From Begonia masoniana (taxonomy: Eukaryota > Streptophyta > Magnoliopsida > Cucurbitales > Begoniaceae): a stretch of 64,000 nt of DNA. This document shows positions 55,491 through 64,000 of this stretch, piece after piece (positions within the stretch are counted from its first letter, which is position 1; every line of letters begins with the position of its first letter). Location: contig CM039509.1 in the NCBI GenBank assembly GCA_022432975.1, forward strand, positions 15,075,790-15,139,789, in the 5' to 3' direction. A program made the translations under genes and the position numbers. The notes beneath the pieces were generated by a model, which was given only the letters and a program-made list of their open reading frames with translations, was not told the DNA's origin and did not search any database.

Positions 55491-57466
55491 GACCTTAATT
55501 TAAAAACTCTAAAAAAAATCAACTTCCAATTTGTGTGTCAGTCCAAGGTAGATGGATCAAACCTTAAACCATTACTTTTTATCTATGCCACTCGGATACT
55601 GGACAATGTCTAGGCAGAATCTTGTTGGTCATGGTGCTCGATTTCTAATCGACCTGAATCCTCATTCAATTTTGTCAAGCCACATGGAATCATGCAGCTC
55701 ATTGAGTTTGAATTAATTTTTCACAATTACTTAATCTCAAATCATTCTCGCCTGAACATGACGAATAATAAAAAATGTCAAACTTAGTACTTAGTCAATT
55801 GATCCAAGTCTCCCTAACGATAACTTGAAAGAAAGAGTCAACTGAAGTAAGTTAACTCAACTCAATAAGGATTCTAAGTTTTATACCTAGTGTTTTAAAA
55901 AATATAAGGATGCATGCATCAAGAAAATTCAAGTGTAAAAACTAAGAATTAAAATGATATATGAAACCATCCGTTGGGTTAAGTATCAAACTAGTACACC
56001 ATAGTGTGGCAAGTAATAAAAATAATACTAACAATACTTGGTGATTGCAACGTAAAAAATAAAAAAAAAATCTAATTAGGGATCCATATTACTTTTTACA
56101 TGCTTAATCTCTAGTTTCCATTCAAGGGATCCAAATTACCTTTGTGAATCTTCGATTGCCGCACAATATACGCCTCAATAACATCCAAATATTGCCAATC
56201 CTTTAGAACTCAAATCTGAATCAAACTAACGCGTCCTTTTATAAAGAATGACGACACGAGAGAAGAAAACCGACTTACGCAGGTTGCTCCTTGATTTCCT
56301 TGAAACTTGTCCCTCTAGAAACGATGATTTACGCCAACCTAACGTGTCCTTACAAAAATGTTGAATTATTGTGTTAAATCCAAATCCTTCAATGGCATAA
56401 AGATTTTCGAGCATTCAATTGGTAGGGGTTCTCCTTTTAATTTTTTTCCCCAACAATCATCAAAAGAGAAATAGGTATAAATAAGGCTATGAGTGGTTAT
56501 TTGAAAGCCCACGATTTTGAAGTAATTGATGGTAACTGCTATCATGTAAAAAGCGAAGGACATAAATACGGAACTATACCTTATTTTTACTAAGACAAAA
56601 GATATTATTATTCTTTATTTTAATTAAATCTTTACAATTTTTTGTGTTTTTACTTAAATCTTCATATTTTTAAACTTATTTTTAAATAGTTATTTTGTCT
56701 ATATTCATCGCCAATTTAAATAGTGTAAATGCAAAGATATTGCATATATGTTGGCATTGATTTTTTGACAATATATATTTATGGAGATAATATTTTATTC
56801 CAATATTTTTCAAATTAATATTTTATTTCTTGGTGATCAAGAAATATTTTATTCAGCTTATTGATGGATGCATATTGAAGATAATGAAGATTCTGTGAAA
56901 GAGAAAAATAAGGAACCAAGTTATTAGGAAAGTTATTGAAAAAGCTAAAGGTACTTACTTTTTGAAAAACTTTGCTTTGGTAAGCCGATTTGATAGGGAT
57001 TTGTTGAAATTTGTTAGGCTTCGAAATCACATGAATAATGGGATGTTTTCCTAAATTTTTGGATCTTTATCCAAGTTGTTGGAGGAACTTTTCTATAAAG
57101 TGTCACGCGAGGTGTCACTCAACCGCTTTTGAGATATTGTGTTTCCTTATTCCATGCGGCGTTATATCTAATTTGGTAGCTGAACTGAATCGAAGATATG
57201 GAAGCTACCAATGATATTTAAAGCTTTCGTTTCTATAAAAGCTGACGACGGATTTTTTATTTTCATGAGAGAAGTTTTCTTCATTTTGCGAGCCGTTGTT
57301 TTTTCTTTCACTCCCTACGTTTCTGCGTATGAGTTTGTGATTGTTTTACACACTCTTCTTATGCTGTGGATTTCATCAACTTATTGAGTGTGTTGAGTTA
57401 TTGCGTCCGACGGCAACGCACTGGTGTTTCAGACGGTGTCGCAGGAGGCAATCTTCCTTGTTCTTC
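55491..57466. other. AT-rich intergenic DNA, LTR-like end
   Basis: No gene supported. 57080-57460 has TATAAAAGC (57235-57243) followed by a C/T-rich leader-like stretch and may be part of an older LTR into which Gy-C inserted. The 5' target copy of Gy-C would be TCTTC (57462-57466). Confidence 0.35.
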
Positions 57467-58439
57467 TGTAACACCCGACATTTCGGCCAGGTGATTTTCT
57501 GACCATTTTCATTGTCACCCTCTTATTTAACCGTTATGATTTAAATTTAATGTTAAGACAAATTTATTACAAGTTGAGTAAAACTAGGTTAGGTGGCAGT
57601 TTTGTAATTAGAATCGATGGATTTAGTATAAATAGGAAATGGAAACCTTAAATCTCATTTATTGCCACTGTAGCCGACATTCCCTCTCGGCGATTTCTTC
57701 TCTCCCAAGTTCTTGCTCTCGGCTACCAGAACTTTCCTCTGCCGACGACCGGTTTCGAGCTTGCTTTTCTCTGCAAATCCACACCAGAGGTATGAAATGG
57801 ACAATGTAGTCATTCATTAGTAAATAGAGCTCTGTTCTCAGCTCGGCACTGAGTTCGGATTTTTAGCAGTGGCCGAGCAGTTTGTGATTTTCTTAATCTG
57901 AGAGTAGAAATGTCATCCCGAATCAATTCTGAGCATTTTAAGTAACCAACTCGGATTTAATCAATGGAAAAACCTGTCCACCTAGTTTCGGATTTCAGAC
58001 TGCAGTGTGTCAAACAGAGGAATCGGAATGACTTTAGCTAATAGATCCTAGGGTGGTTTATGATTAGGACTACTAGGACTTTGTTTTAACTACTGTAATG
58101 TACATGTTTTAGGTGAAGAAGTTAAAGAGAGGAAGTTCGGATTGCTAAGGAATCCAGGTAAGTGAATGTATTAAGATTTCCGGCCACTAGGGCCCTACAC
58201 CGCAAGGGTATTAGGGAATCACTGAGATGTTAGCTTATTGACTATGACTTGTTATTTCCACGATATGAAGAAGTTATGTAAGTAAATGTAAAGTTACAGG
58301 ATGTTCTACTTGTCCTTATGGTATGACTTTTCTCTATGAACCTCATGTCTATGCATCATGCCCACGTTTATGATTAAGTAGAGAACATGAAAAGTAAATG
58401 TAACCATGATTAAGTGCAGAACGGGGAAAAGACTATGTT

Positions 58440-58621
58440 ATGTATGACTCGCGAATTCTCCCACTGGAGGAGGCCGAGTTAATGATATGTATGACTCGCG
58501 AAATCTCCCACTGGTGGAGGCCGAGTAATGATATGTATGACTCGCGAAATCTCCCACTGGTGGAGGCCGAGTAATGATATGTATGGCTCGCGAATTCTCC
58601 CACTGGGGAGGCCGAGTGATG
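58440..58621. repeat. Four-copy tandem repeat, period 46-47 bp
   Basis: Units start ATGTATGACTCGCGAA at 58440, 58487, 58533 and 58579 (ATGTATGGCTCG in the last) and end in GGCCGAGT. Two copies of GACTGCCGCGATAGGCAAA-type sequence follow (58624-58680). Confidence 0.9.
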
Positions 58622-59224
58622 TATCATGATTGCCGCGATAGGCAAACGATTATGTATGACTGCCGCGATAGGCAAATGACTATGTACCCCTGTCTTCCTC
58701 CCTCGTTCCCTGCCTTAATACATGTTATGTAAATGATAAAGATGAACATGAATGAAGAATGGTTTATGAATTATGTCCCTTTAAATTGTGTACTCATGTA
58801 TATCTGTCAGCATGCATTCCTTACTAAGCATTAGGCTTATAGTTAAATCTTATGGTGTAGGTGAAGAAGGTTCAGGTGAGGATGTTATGTTCAAAGAGGA
58901 TGCTTAAGGCTGGTTGCTGGAGGATGCTCAAGGTGACAGTGCAGGACTGGAGAGGCGATTTATGACCCCTGGTTTAAACTCTTATGTTACAGTATGTTAA
59001 AGGATATAGTAGTTTAAGTAGGATGAGATTATTTTAAAACGTTGAGCTTGAAACTGTCTAGTGGATCACTGAGTCAGGGAATGATTATGTAGATTTATGA
59101 ATGATCTGTTGCTTAAGTCTTCCGCTATATGTGTTTGGATGAATTGTGTTTTCTTCCAGTTGAAAGGAGTCCTTTGATGATTTAGTGTTCTCTACCATAA
59201 GACGGAAGCTGGATGAGGCAATCT

Positions 59225-59510
59225 TCCGGCTGACGTCATCGGCAGATGCCGAATGTTAGAGTTTGATGGTTTAGTCTTCCGGCTGACGTCATCGGCAGAT
59301 GCCGAAGGTTAATTGTTTGACGGTTTAGTCTTCCGGCTGACGTCATCGGCAGATGCCAAAGGTTAATTGTTTGACGGTTTAGTCTTCCGGCTGACGTCAT
59401 CGGCAGATGCCGAATGTTAGAGTTTGATGGTTTAGTCTTCCGGCTGACGTCATCGGCAGATGCCGAAGGAATAGTTGATGATGGTTTAGTCTTCCGGATG
59501 ACGTCACCGG
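59225..59510. repeat. Six-copy repeat carrying TGACGTCA, period 53-54 bp
   Basis: TGACGTCA occurs at 59231, 59284, 59338, 59392, 59445 and 59499, each inside CTTCCGGCTGACGTCATCGG (last copy CTTCCGGATGACGTCACCGG). The palindrome is a classic plant bZIP/TGA-factor site. Spacing is near five DNA turns, so the sites face the same side. Confidence 0.93.
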
Positions 59511-60008
59511 AAGACGAAAAATGTGTTTTGTCGATTAGCAACCGGATGATGTTTTAATTTAGCACGTGAGACCTACGTGTCCACCGGAAGATGTCTCCTT
59601 TTAGGCGATGTTAAGCGAGTCACGCGTAATGCACGTGATGACCGGACGACTAAATTTCTGAGGGTTGTCAACGCATGCAACCCATGCAAACCGAGTGGTA
59701 TTATGTTAAGAGAATTGAGGGCATCTCCTCTTTTCCCGGAATTGTCAGGAAACCAATGACCGAGTCTAGTCGCTCGACTCTGTGAAAGTTTGAGCCGACG
59801 AGGTGTGGGAAGTCGGGCACGAGAGGGTTCATTTTCCTTAATGGTTCTGCGTCTCTATTACCAGTTTAGAAAATAAAAAAAAAATATATGTATAATGTGA
59901 AAGTCTGTTGTGAGATAGTAAGTGAATGTAATAATAGTAAAAGTCAGGCAAACGGTAAATGAAAGAATATGAATACGTGACGGCTCCTGGCCGGGGTCGT
60001 TACAATTG

Positions 60009-60020
60009 TGGTATCAGAGC
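60009..60020 (+). promoter_or_regulatory. Gy-C primer binding site
   Basis: TGGTATCAGAGC, four bases after the LTR end. Confidence 0.95.
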
Positions 60021-60166
60021 AAAACCAGGTTCTAAAACCGATTCTGCAGACCGCCTTCCAGCACTGACTGTCACTTGAGCACACCTCAGCAACTGTAAGT
60101 GTTTATGATTTCATGTATGTCATTAAGTTAAATTATGTCTGAAATGATTTGTCTAGGAATCCCAAG

Positions 60167-61287
60167 ATGGTTAGAGGTCAACAGAGAGAGAGCAATGAGG
60201 ATAGCAATGCTATTGCTCAGTTGACTGAGTTGGTCATGCGCCAATCTCACCAGATAGAATGACTGATGACAGCTAGGGAAGAACAAGGCAACTCCAGCAC
60301 TAACGCAACTCATGATCATGGGGGTGAGCGCTTTCACCGGCTTCGACCCCCGGTGTTTAATGGGTATGTTTCAGATCCTATTCACGCTGAGGAGTGGATC
60401 CGAAAGATTGAAGACATGTTTAAGTATGCAAAGGTTGACGAAGGGGATAAGGTCACCTATGCTGTCTTCCATTTGGAGTTAAGTGCAAGGCATTGGTGGG
60501 ACTCGATCCAGAGCACCGCTAATGCCGAAGCTATGACCTGGGGGATGTTCAAGACTGCCTTCTTTGACAAGTACTTCAATAGGACTGTTCGGGCCAATAA
60601 GAAGAAGGAGTTCATGAATCTACGACAAACTGGCTCTGTGACGGATTATATATGTGAATTTGATGCTTTATCACGGTTTGCTCCCCGTATGATTGAGGAT
60701 GAGGAAGATAAGATTTACCAGTTTGTTCAGGGACTGAAGCCAAGTCTGTACATGAAAGTGAAGACTGCCGGGATACATAATGTACCTTATGGTGAAGTGA
60801 CGGCCAAGGCCTTGGAGCTAGAAGAGGCAGAGATGACAGCATATGCACAGCGCGAACAGCCAAAGAAACTCATGAAGGACACACAGCCGCCACCACGTTA
60901 GAACAAAGGTTGGCAGCCACGACAGAACAGGGGACCACAGCAACAACAGCATGGAATGAAGAGGCCCCTCGACCAGAATGATGACCAGGGAAAAGGAAAG
61001 AGACCTCTGGCGCCCCTATGCCCTACATGTCAGAGGAACCACCCTGGTGAGTGCAAGCTGCTTTCTGGCCGGTGTTTCAGGTGTGATAAGACCGGACACA
61101 TGGTCAGAGATTGCCCCATGCCGCCAGACCCGAACCGTGCAAGGGTTGTACCTAGGGTGTATGCGTTGATGGAAGATGAGGGAGCTGTTCAGCATACAGT
61201 CATATCAGGTACCATCATGATCTGCGGTTTTGCTGCTTATACACTTATTGATACAGGGGCCACACACTCGTTTATATCAACCTTGTT
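60167..61287 (+). pseudogene. Gy-C gag-protease, broken by two stops and a solo LTR
   Basis: Starts ATG 60167 (MVRGQQRESNED). TGA at 60260-60262 and TAG at 60899-60901 interrupt one continuous frame. Gag motifs are RPPVFNG, AEEWIRKIEDMF and ARHWWDS. The CCHC knuckle is CFRCDKTGHMVRDC (about 61075), and the protease DTGATHSF (about 61250) comes just before the solo LTR. Its role is capsid formation and polyprotein cleavage. A downstream ATG at 60266 could restart translation after the first stop, but not past the second. Confidence 0.9.
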
Positions 61288-62508
61288 TGATATAGCCCTA
61301 ACCTGCAAGAAAAAGTTTAGAGCTTAGAGGTGATTGTTAGCTCCTCGGGTTGGCAAGTAATGGCCAAGAAAACACAAACTTGCAAGATAAACTTGAATGA
61401 CCAAATGTGCTTAGATGAAAACGAAACTTTATGTGATGTTAGTGGAGTGAGTGAGGTGTGTGATAGTGGAAGGCGTGGTCCTGATTCATTGAGATGGAAA
61501 AGATATGCAAAACTTCAAGAGATCGGCCAATAGGTAATATTTTGAAGCCTTTGGCAATAGTTGCTTCCAAGGAAGACAACTCGACTCTTGAACACGGTTT
61601 GGGGCCACTTCTTGCTGTTTTCCACTCCCAAGGAGATGGAGAAGAAGATGGCTATATAACCCTTGCAAGCTACCAAGCTAGAAGGGAGTGGTGGGGGCGC
61701 AACCCCTCGGTTTGTGCAAACCGAGCAAACCTTGTTGGTTTCTTCAAACTCCTTCAACCATGGAAGGGAAATCCGTGCATGCTCCTTAAAATCAGTCCAA
61801 AAAACTTACAATCACCAATTACCATGCTTTTATAGACCTATGGATGGCTTGGATGTGATTCAAAAAGTGGTCTTCAAAATGGTGTAACCGTTGGATCTTG
61901 AAGATAGCTTGGATGGCCGAGATGAGTTTGGTTTTCTTGATCCAATGGTTGTGTGATAACCATGTCATCAATCCTTGGCCTTGTGTTGATTGGAGAACCT
62001 CTAAGAATCCCTCAAGTGGCAGCCCATGGTTTGGACAAAGGGTAGTGGTCCCCTCCACTCAAGGTTGGGCCAAAATGGATATCTTTTCTTTAAGGCCCAT
62101 TCCTCCTCTTCCATGCACTCCATGCACTTGCTTTGAACCACTTCCATTCCATCATCTAACTTATCATTCATCTAACCCTAAATGCCTAATATGCATGCTT
62201 ATAATAAAGTTTAACAAGAAGGCCAATGTTTGCCTCAAAATAAGTTTGAAATAAAAGGTTACAATTAAGGCTCGGGAAGACAAATTCCCATGTGAGCAAA
62301 TTGGTCTCCTTGCTTGAATTTCCAAGTGATTAAGTGTGTTGGTTGGTCCACATCCGTAGCTTTGGATTCCCACTTCAAGTCTCCCAAGGTGTTCTCCAAG
62401 CCTCCACACGATCCATTACCTGCAAAAGAGACAAGTGTGTAAGTGCATAAATTAGATAAATTATGACCTTGGGCTTGAGACCGTGTAATGGGCCTATGGG
62501 GCACATCA
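61288..62508 (-). mobile_element. sLTR-3: solo LTR inserted in Gy-C protease
   Basis: On the minus strand it runs TGATGTGCCCCATAGG to GGGCTATATCA. The perfect target duplication TTGTT is at 61283-61287 and 62509-62513. It is homologous to sLTR-1. From its start the minus strand encodes [14 protein letters not shown], reminiscent of the PITRS-type tail of plant gypsy polyproteins. CTTGTCTCTTTTGCAG (possible splice acceptor) and HMGICLPEP, shared with Gy-B, follow. Confidence 0.92.
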
Positions 62509-64000
62509 TTGTTTGTATGCAAACATAGCATAGGACCCTCACCAGCTGAAAGGTTATATAGTGTTGTGTTGCCATCAGGGAAGTCCCTACATTCAGAGCA
62601 GATTGTTAAGGGTGACGTCGTGTCCTTAGGGGATAAGAATCTCTATGCGGAATTAATCGTCATTAACATAAAAGGGTATGAAGTGATATTAGGAATGGAT
62701 TGGTTATTTAGACATCATGCTACGATAAGTTGTCAATCTGGAATAGTTGATTTTAGACCCCCAAATGATAACCATTATTCCTTCCAAGCTATTCCTAAAA
62801 TAAGTAAGATACCAATTATATCCTCACTAGAAATATACCGAATGCTGAGATGTGGTTGTGAGAGCTACCTGGCTAGTGTAATAGATGACCGGGTGAAGAA
62901 TAAAATTGAGCTTCAGGATATTCCTATAGTCCGAGAGTTTCCCGAGGCATTCTTAGATGATTTACCGGGTATACCACCCGATAGAGAGATAGAGTTTGTA
63001 ATTGACACATACCCCGAGGCATCACCTGTATCTAAGAATCCTTACCGTATGGCACCTGTTGAGTTGAAAGAATTGAAGGTTCAACTGCAGGAATTGGTTG
63101 ACAAGGGATTTATTCGCCCCAGCAGTTCTCCTTGGGGTGCACCAGTCTTATTTGTAAGGAAGAAGGATGGTTCTCTTAGAATGTGCATAGACTATAGGGA
63201 ACTAAATAAGTTGACAATCAAGAATAGGTACCCCTTACCTAGGATTGATGACTTGTTTGACCAATTGCAAGGAGCCAAGGTATTTTCGAAGATAGATCTA
63301 CGTTTGGGTTATTACCAACTGAAGGTTAAAGAAGGAGATATACCAAAGACAGCCTTCAGAACCCGCTATGGACATTATGAGTTCTTAGTCATGTCGTTTG
63401 GGTTGACAAACGCCCCTGCAGCCTTCATGGATCTAATGAACCGTGTGTTTCGTGAGTATTTGGATAAGTTTGTGATTGTGTTCATAGATGATATCTTGAT
63501 ATACTCTCGAACTGTGGCCGACCATGAAGAACATTTGAAAGTAGTTTTGACGACATTGAAGGAGCATCAACTTTACGCCAAACTGTCTAAGTGTGAGTTT
63601 TGGTTAGATAAGGTTAATTTCCTTGGCCATGTAGTTTCTGCTAATGGCATATCTGTGGATCCGACCAAAATTCAGGCAGTAAAGGATTGGCCTCAACCTA
63701 AGAATGCCAGCGAAGTCCGCAGCTTCCTTGGACTGGCAGGCTATTACAGGAAGTTCATCAGGGGATTTTCCATGATAGCTAAACCCCTGACAGGTTTGAC
63801 AAAGAAGGACATTAAGTATTCTTGGACTGAAGCCTGTGAAGACAGCTTCCAGAAGTTAAAACTGAAGTTAACAACAGCCCCTGTATTGACCCTCCCAACT
63901 GAAGAGGGAAAAGTTAGTGTTTACTGTGATGCGTCTAAAGTTGGTTTAGGTTGTGTTTTGATGCAAGAGGGTAAAGTTATAGCGTATGCTTCTAGGCAGC
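62509..64000 (+). CDS. Gy-C protease end, RT and RNase H start (open, partial)
   Basis: 497 codons without a stop, in phase with gag once sLTR-3 and one TTGTT are discounted; no separate start is implied. The end of the protease ([15 protein letters not shown]) leads to the [73 protein letters not shown] and the catalytic FIDDILIYS (FIDD at 63481-63492). The thumb ([15 protein letters not shown]) and the RNase H start ([15 protein letters not shown]) follow. DLRLGYYQ replaces the more usual DLRSGYYQ. RNase H, integrase and any chromodomain would lie beyond the window. The open pol contrasts with the stopped gag. Confidence 0.93.
   Translation, partial: MFVCKHSIGPSPAERLYSVVLPSGKSLHSEQIVKGDVVSLGDKNLYAELIVINIKGYEVILGMDWLFRHHATISCQSGIVDFRPPNDNHYSFQAIPKISKIPIISSLEIYRMLRCGCESYLASVIDDRVKNKIELQDIPIVREFPEAFLDDLPGIPPDREIEFVIDTYPEASPVSKNPYRMAPVELKELKVQLQELVDKGFIRPSSSPWGAPVLFVRKKDGSLRMCIDYRELNKLTIKNRYPLPRIDDLFDQLQGAKVFSKIDLRLGYYQLKVKEGDIPKTAFRTRYGHYEFLVMSFGLTNAPAAFMDLMNRVFREYLDKFVIVFIDDILIYSRTVADHEEHLKVVLTTLKEHQLYAKLSKCEFWLDKVNFLGHVVSANGISVDPTKIQAVKDWPQPKNASEVRSFLGLAGYYRKFIRGFSMIAKPLTGLTKKDIKYSWTEACEDSFQKLKLKLTTAPVLTLPTEEGKVSVYCDASKVGLGCVLMQEGKVIAYASRQ

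Larger units (their letters stand above)
57467..60004 (+). repeat. Gy-C 5' LTR (2538 bp)
   Basis: TGTAACACCC to GGGTCGTTACA. TATAAATA at 57627-57634 puts the likely start of transcription less than 200 bp in, so most of the LTR is leader. It contains two tandem arrays (58440-58621 and 59225-59510). Confidence 0.93.
57467..64000 (+). mobile_element. Gy-C: Ty3/gypsy element, Tekay/Del-like, continues past window
   Basis: 5' LTR 57467-60004, primer binding site 60009-60020, then gag, protease, RT and RNase H up to the window end. Long LTR and Gag type match Gy-A. A solo LTR (61288-62508) sits in the protease region, with the frame resuming in phase after its target duplication. Gag has two in-frame stops. 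The pol part after 62509 is fully open for 497 codons. Confidence 0.93.

Noticed and set aside
58440..58680. Regular repeats with short spacing, CRISPR-like at first glance
   Set aside because: Units are contiguous with no unique spacers, in a plant LTR.
59236..59541. 101-codon minus frame with repeated SRKTKPS-like units
   Set aside because: It is the antisense of the 53-54 bp LTR array; open only because the unit length allows it.
61288..62508. Reading sLTR-3 frames as a host gene
   Set aside because: Precise TG...CA ends and the TTGTT duplication show it is a solo LTR; the ITRSQ peptide is the tail of a gypsy polyprotein.

Overview
This is nuclear DNA from a flowering plant, most likely a eudicot. 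It is AT-rich and dominated by plant Ty3/gypsy and Ty1/copia retrotransposons primed by initiator-Met tRNA (TGGTATCAGAGC sites). A hAT transposon, tRNA-derived SINEs, a plant bZIP gene and fragments of plant housekeeping genes are also present. I cannot fix the genus. A 100-N assembly gap lies at 45933-46032. Labels: Gy = gypsy, Co = copia, sLTR = solo LTR.

Layout. 1-5942: Gy-A, minus strand, a decayed Tekay/Del-like gypsy element cut by the window edge, with a 2.55 kb LTR. 7085-8610: a related, probably partial LTR. 8927-13742: Co-A, a full copia element with TSD ATTTT and a broken polyprotein. 14500-15000: a glycosyl hydrolase family 9 (KORRIGAN-type) gene fragment. 15142-26241: Co-B, a copia element (TSD CTCCA) split by Gy-B at 16143-22472, a gag-protease-only gypsy element with two 1238-bp LTRs and TSD CCCTT. 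26391-32475: Co-C, a young sister of Co-B (TSD ATTAT); a non-autonomous hAT (31108-32465, TSD AAACTCAA) sits two bases from the end of its 3' LTR. 32650-33045: remnant of a serine-rich plant gene. 34373-35374: sLTR-1.

35500-41279 holds two related membrane-protein genes on the minus strand. One is wrecked by a three-copy duplication joined at poly-C tracts and the other is intact. 42302-44576 is sLTR-2 (TSD TTTAA). 46033-47347 is a TRIM-like element against the assembly gap. 48402-50093 is a non-autonomous LTR element (TSD ATGAA). 50784-50880 is a nucleoside diphosphate kinase exon fragment. 52501-53049 is the clearest host gene, a group-S-type bZIP factor. 53858-54405 is a SINE cluster. 57467-64000 is Gy-C, a plus-strand Tekay-like element that runs off the window; its protease region is interrupted by sLTR-3 (61288-62508, TSD TTGTT).

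The genes do not form a pathway. The window records serial insertion, LTR-LTR recombination and nonsense decay between a few host genes. The most unusual signals are a chain of seven adjacent hairpins in the Gy-A LTR (3616-3829), a six-copy array of the bZIP-type palindrome TGACGTCA with a 53-54 bp period in the Gy-C LTR (59231-59506), TA...CG rather than TG...CA LTR ends in Co-B and Co-C, and a peptide (MGICLPEP) encoded inside the LTRs of two gypsy families.
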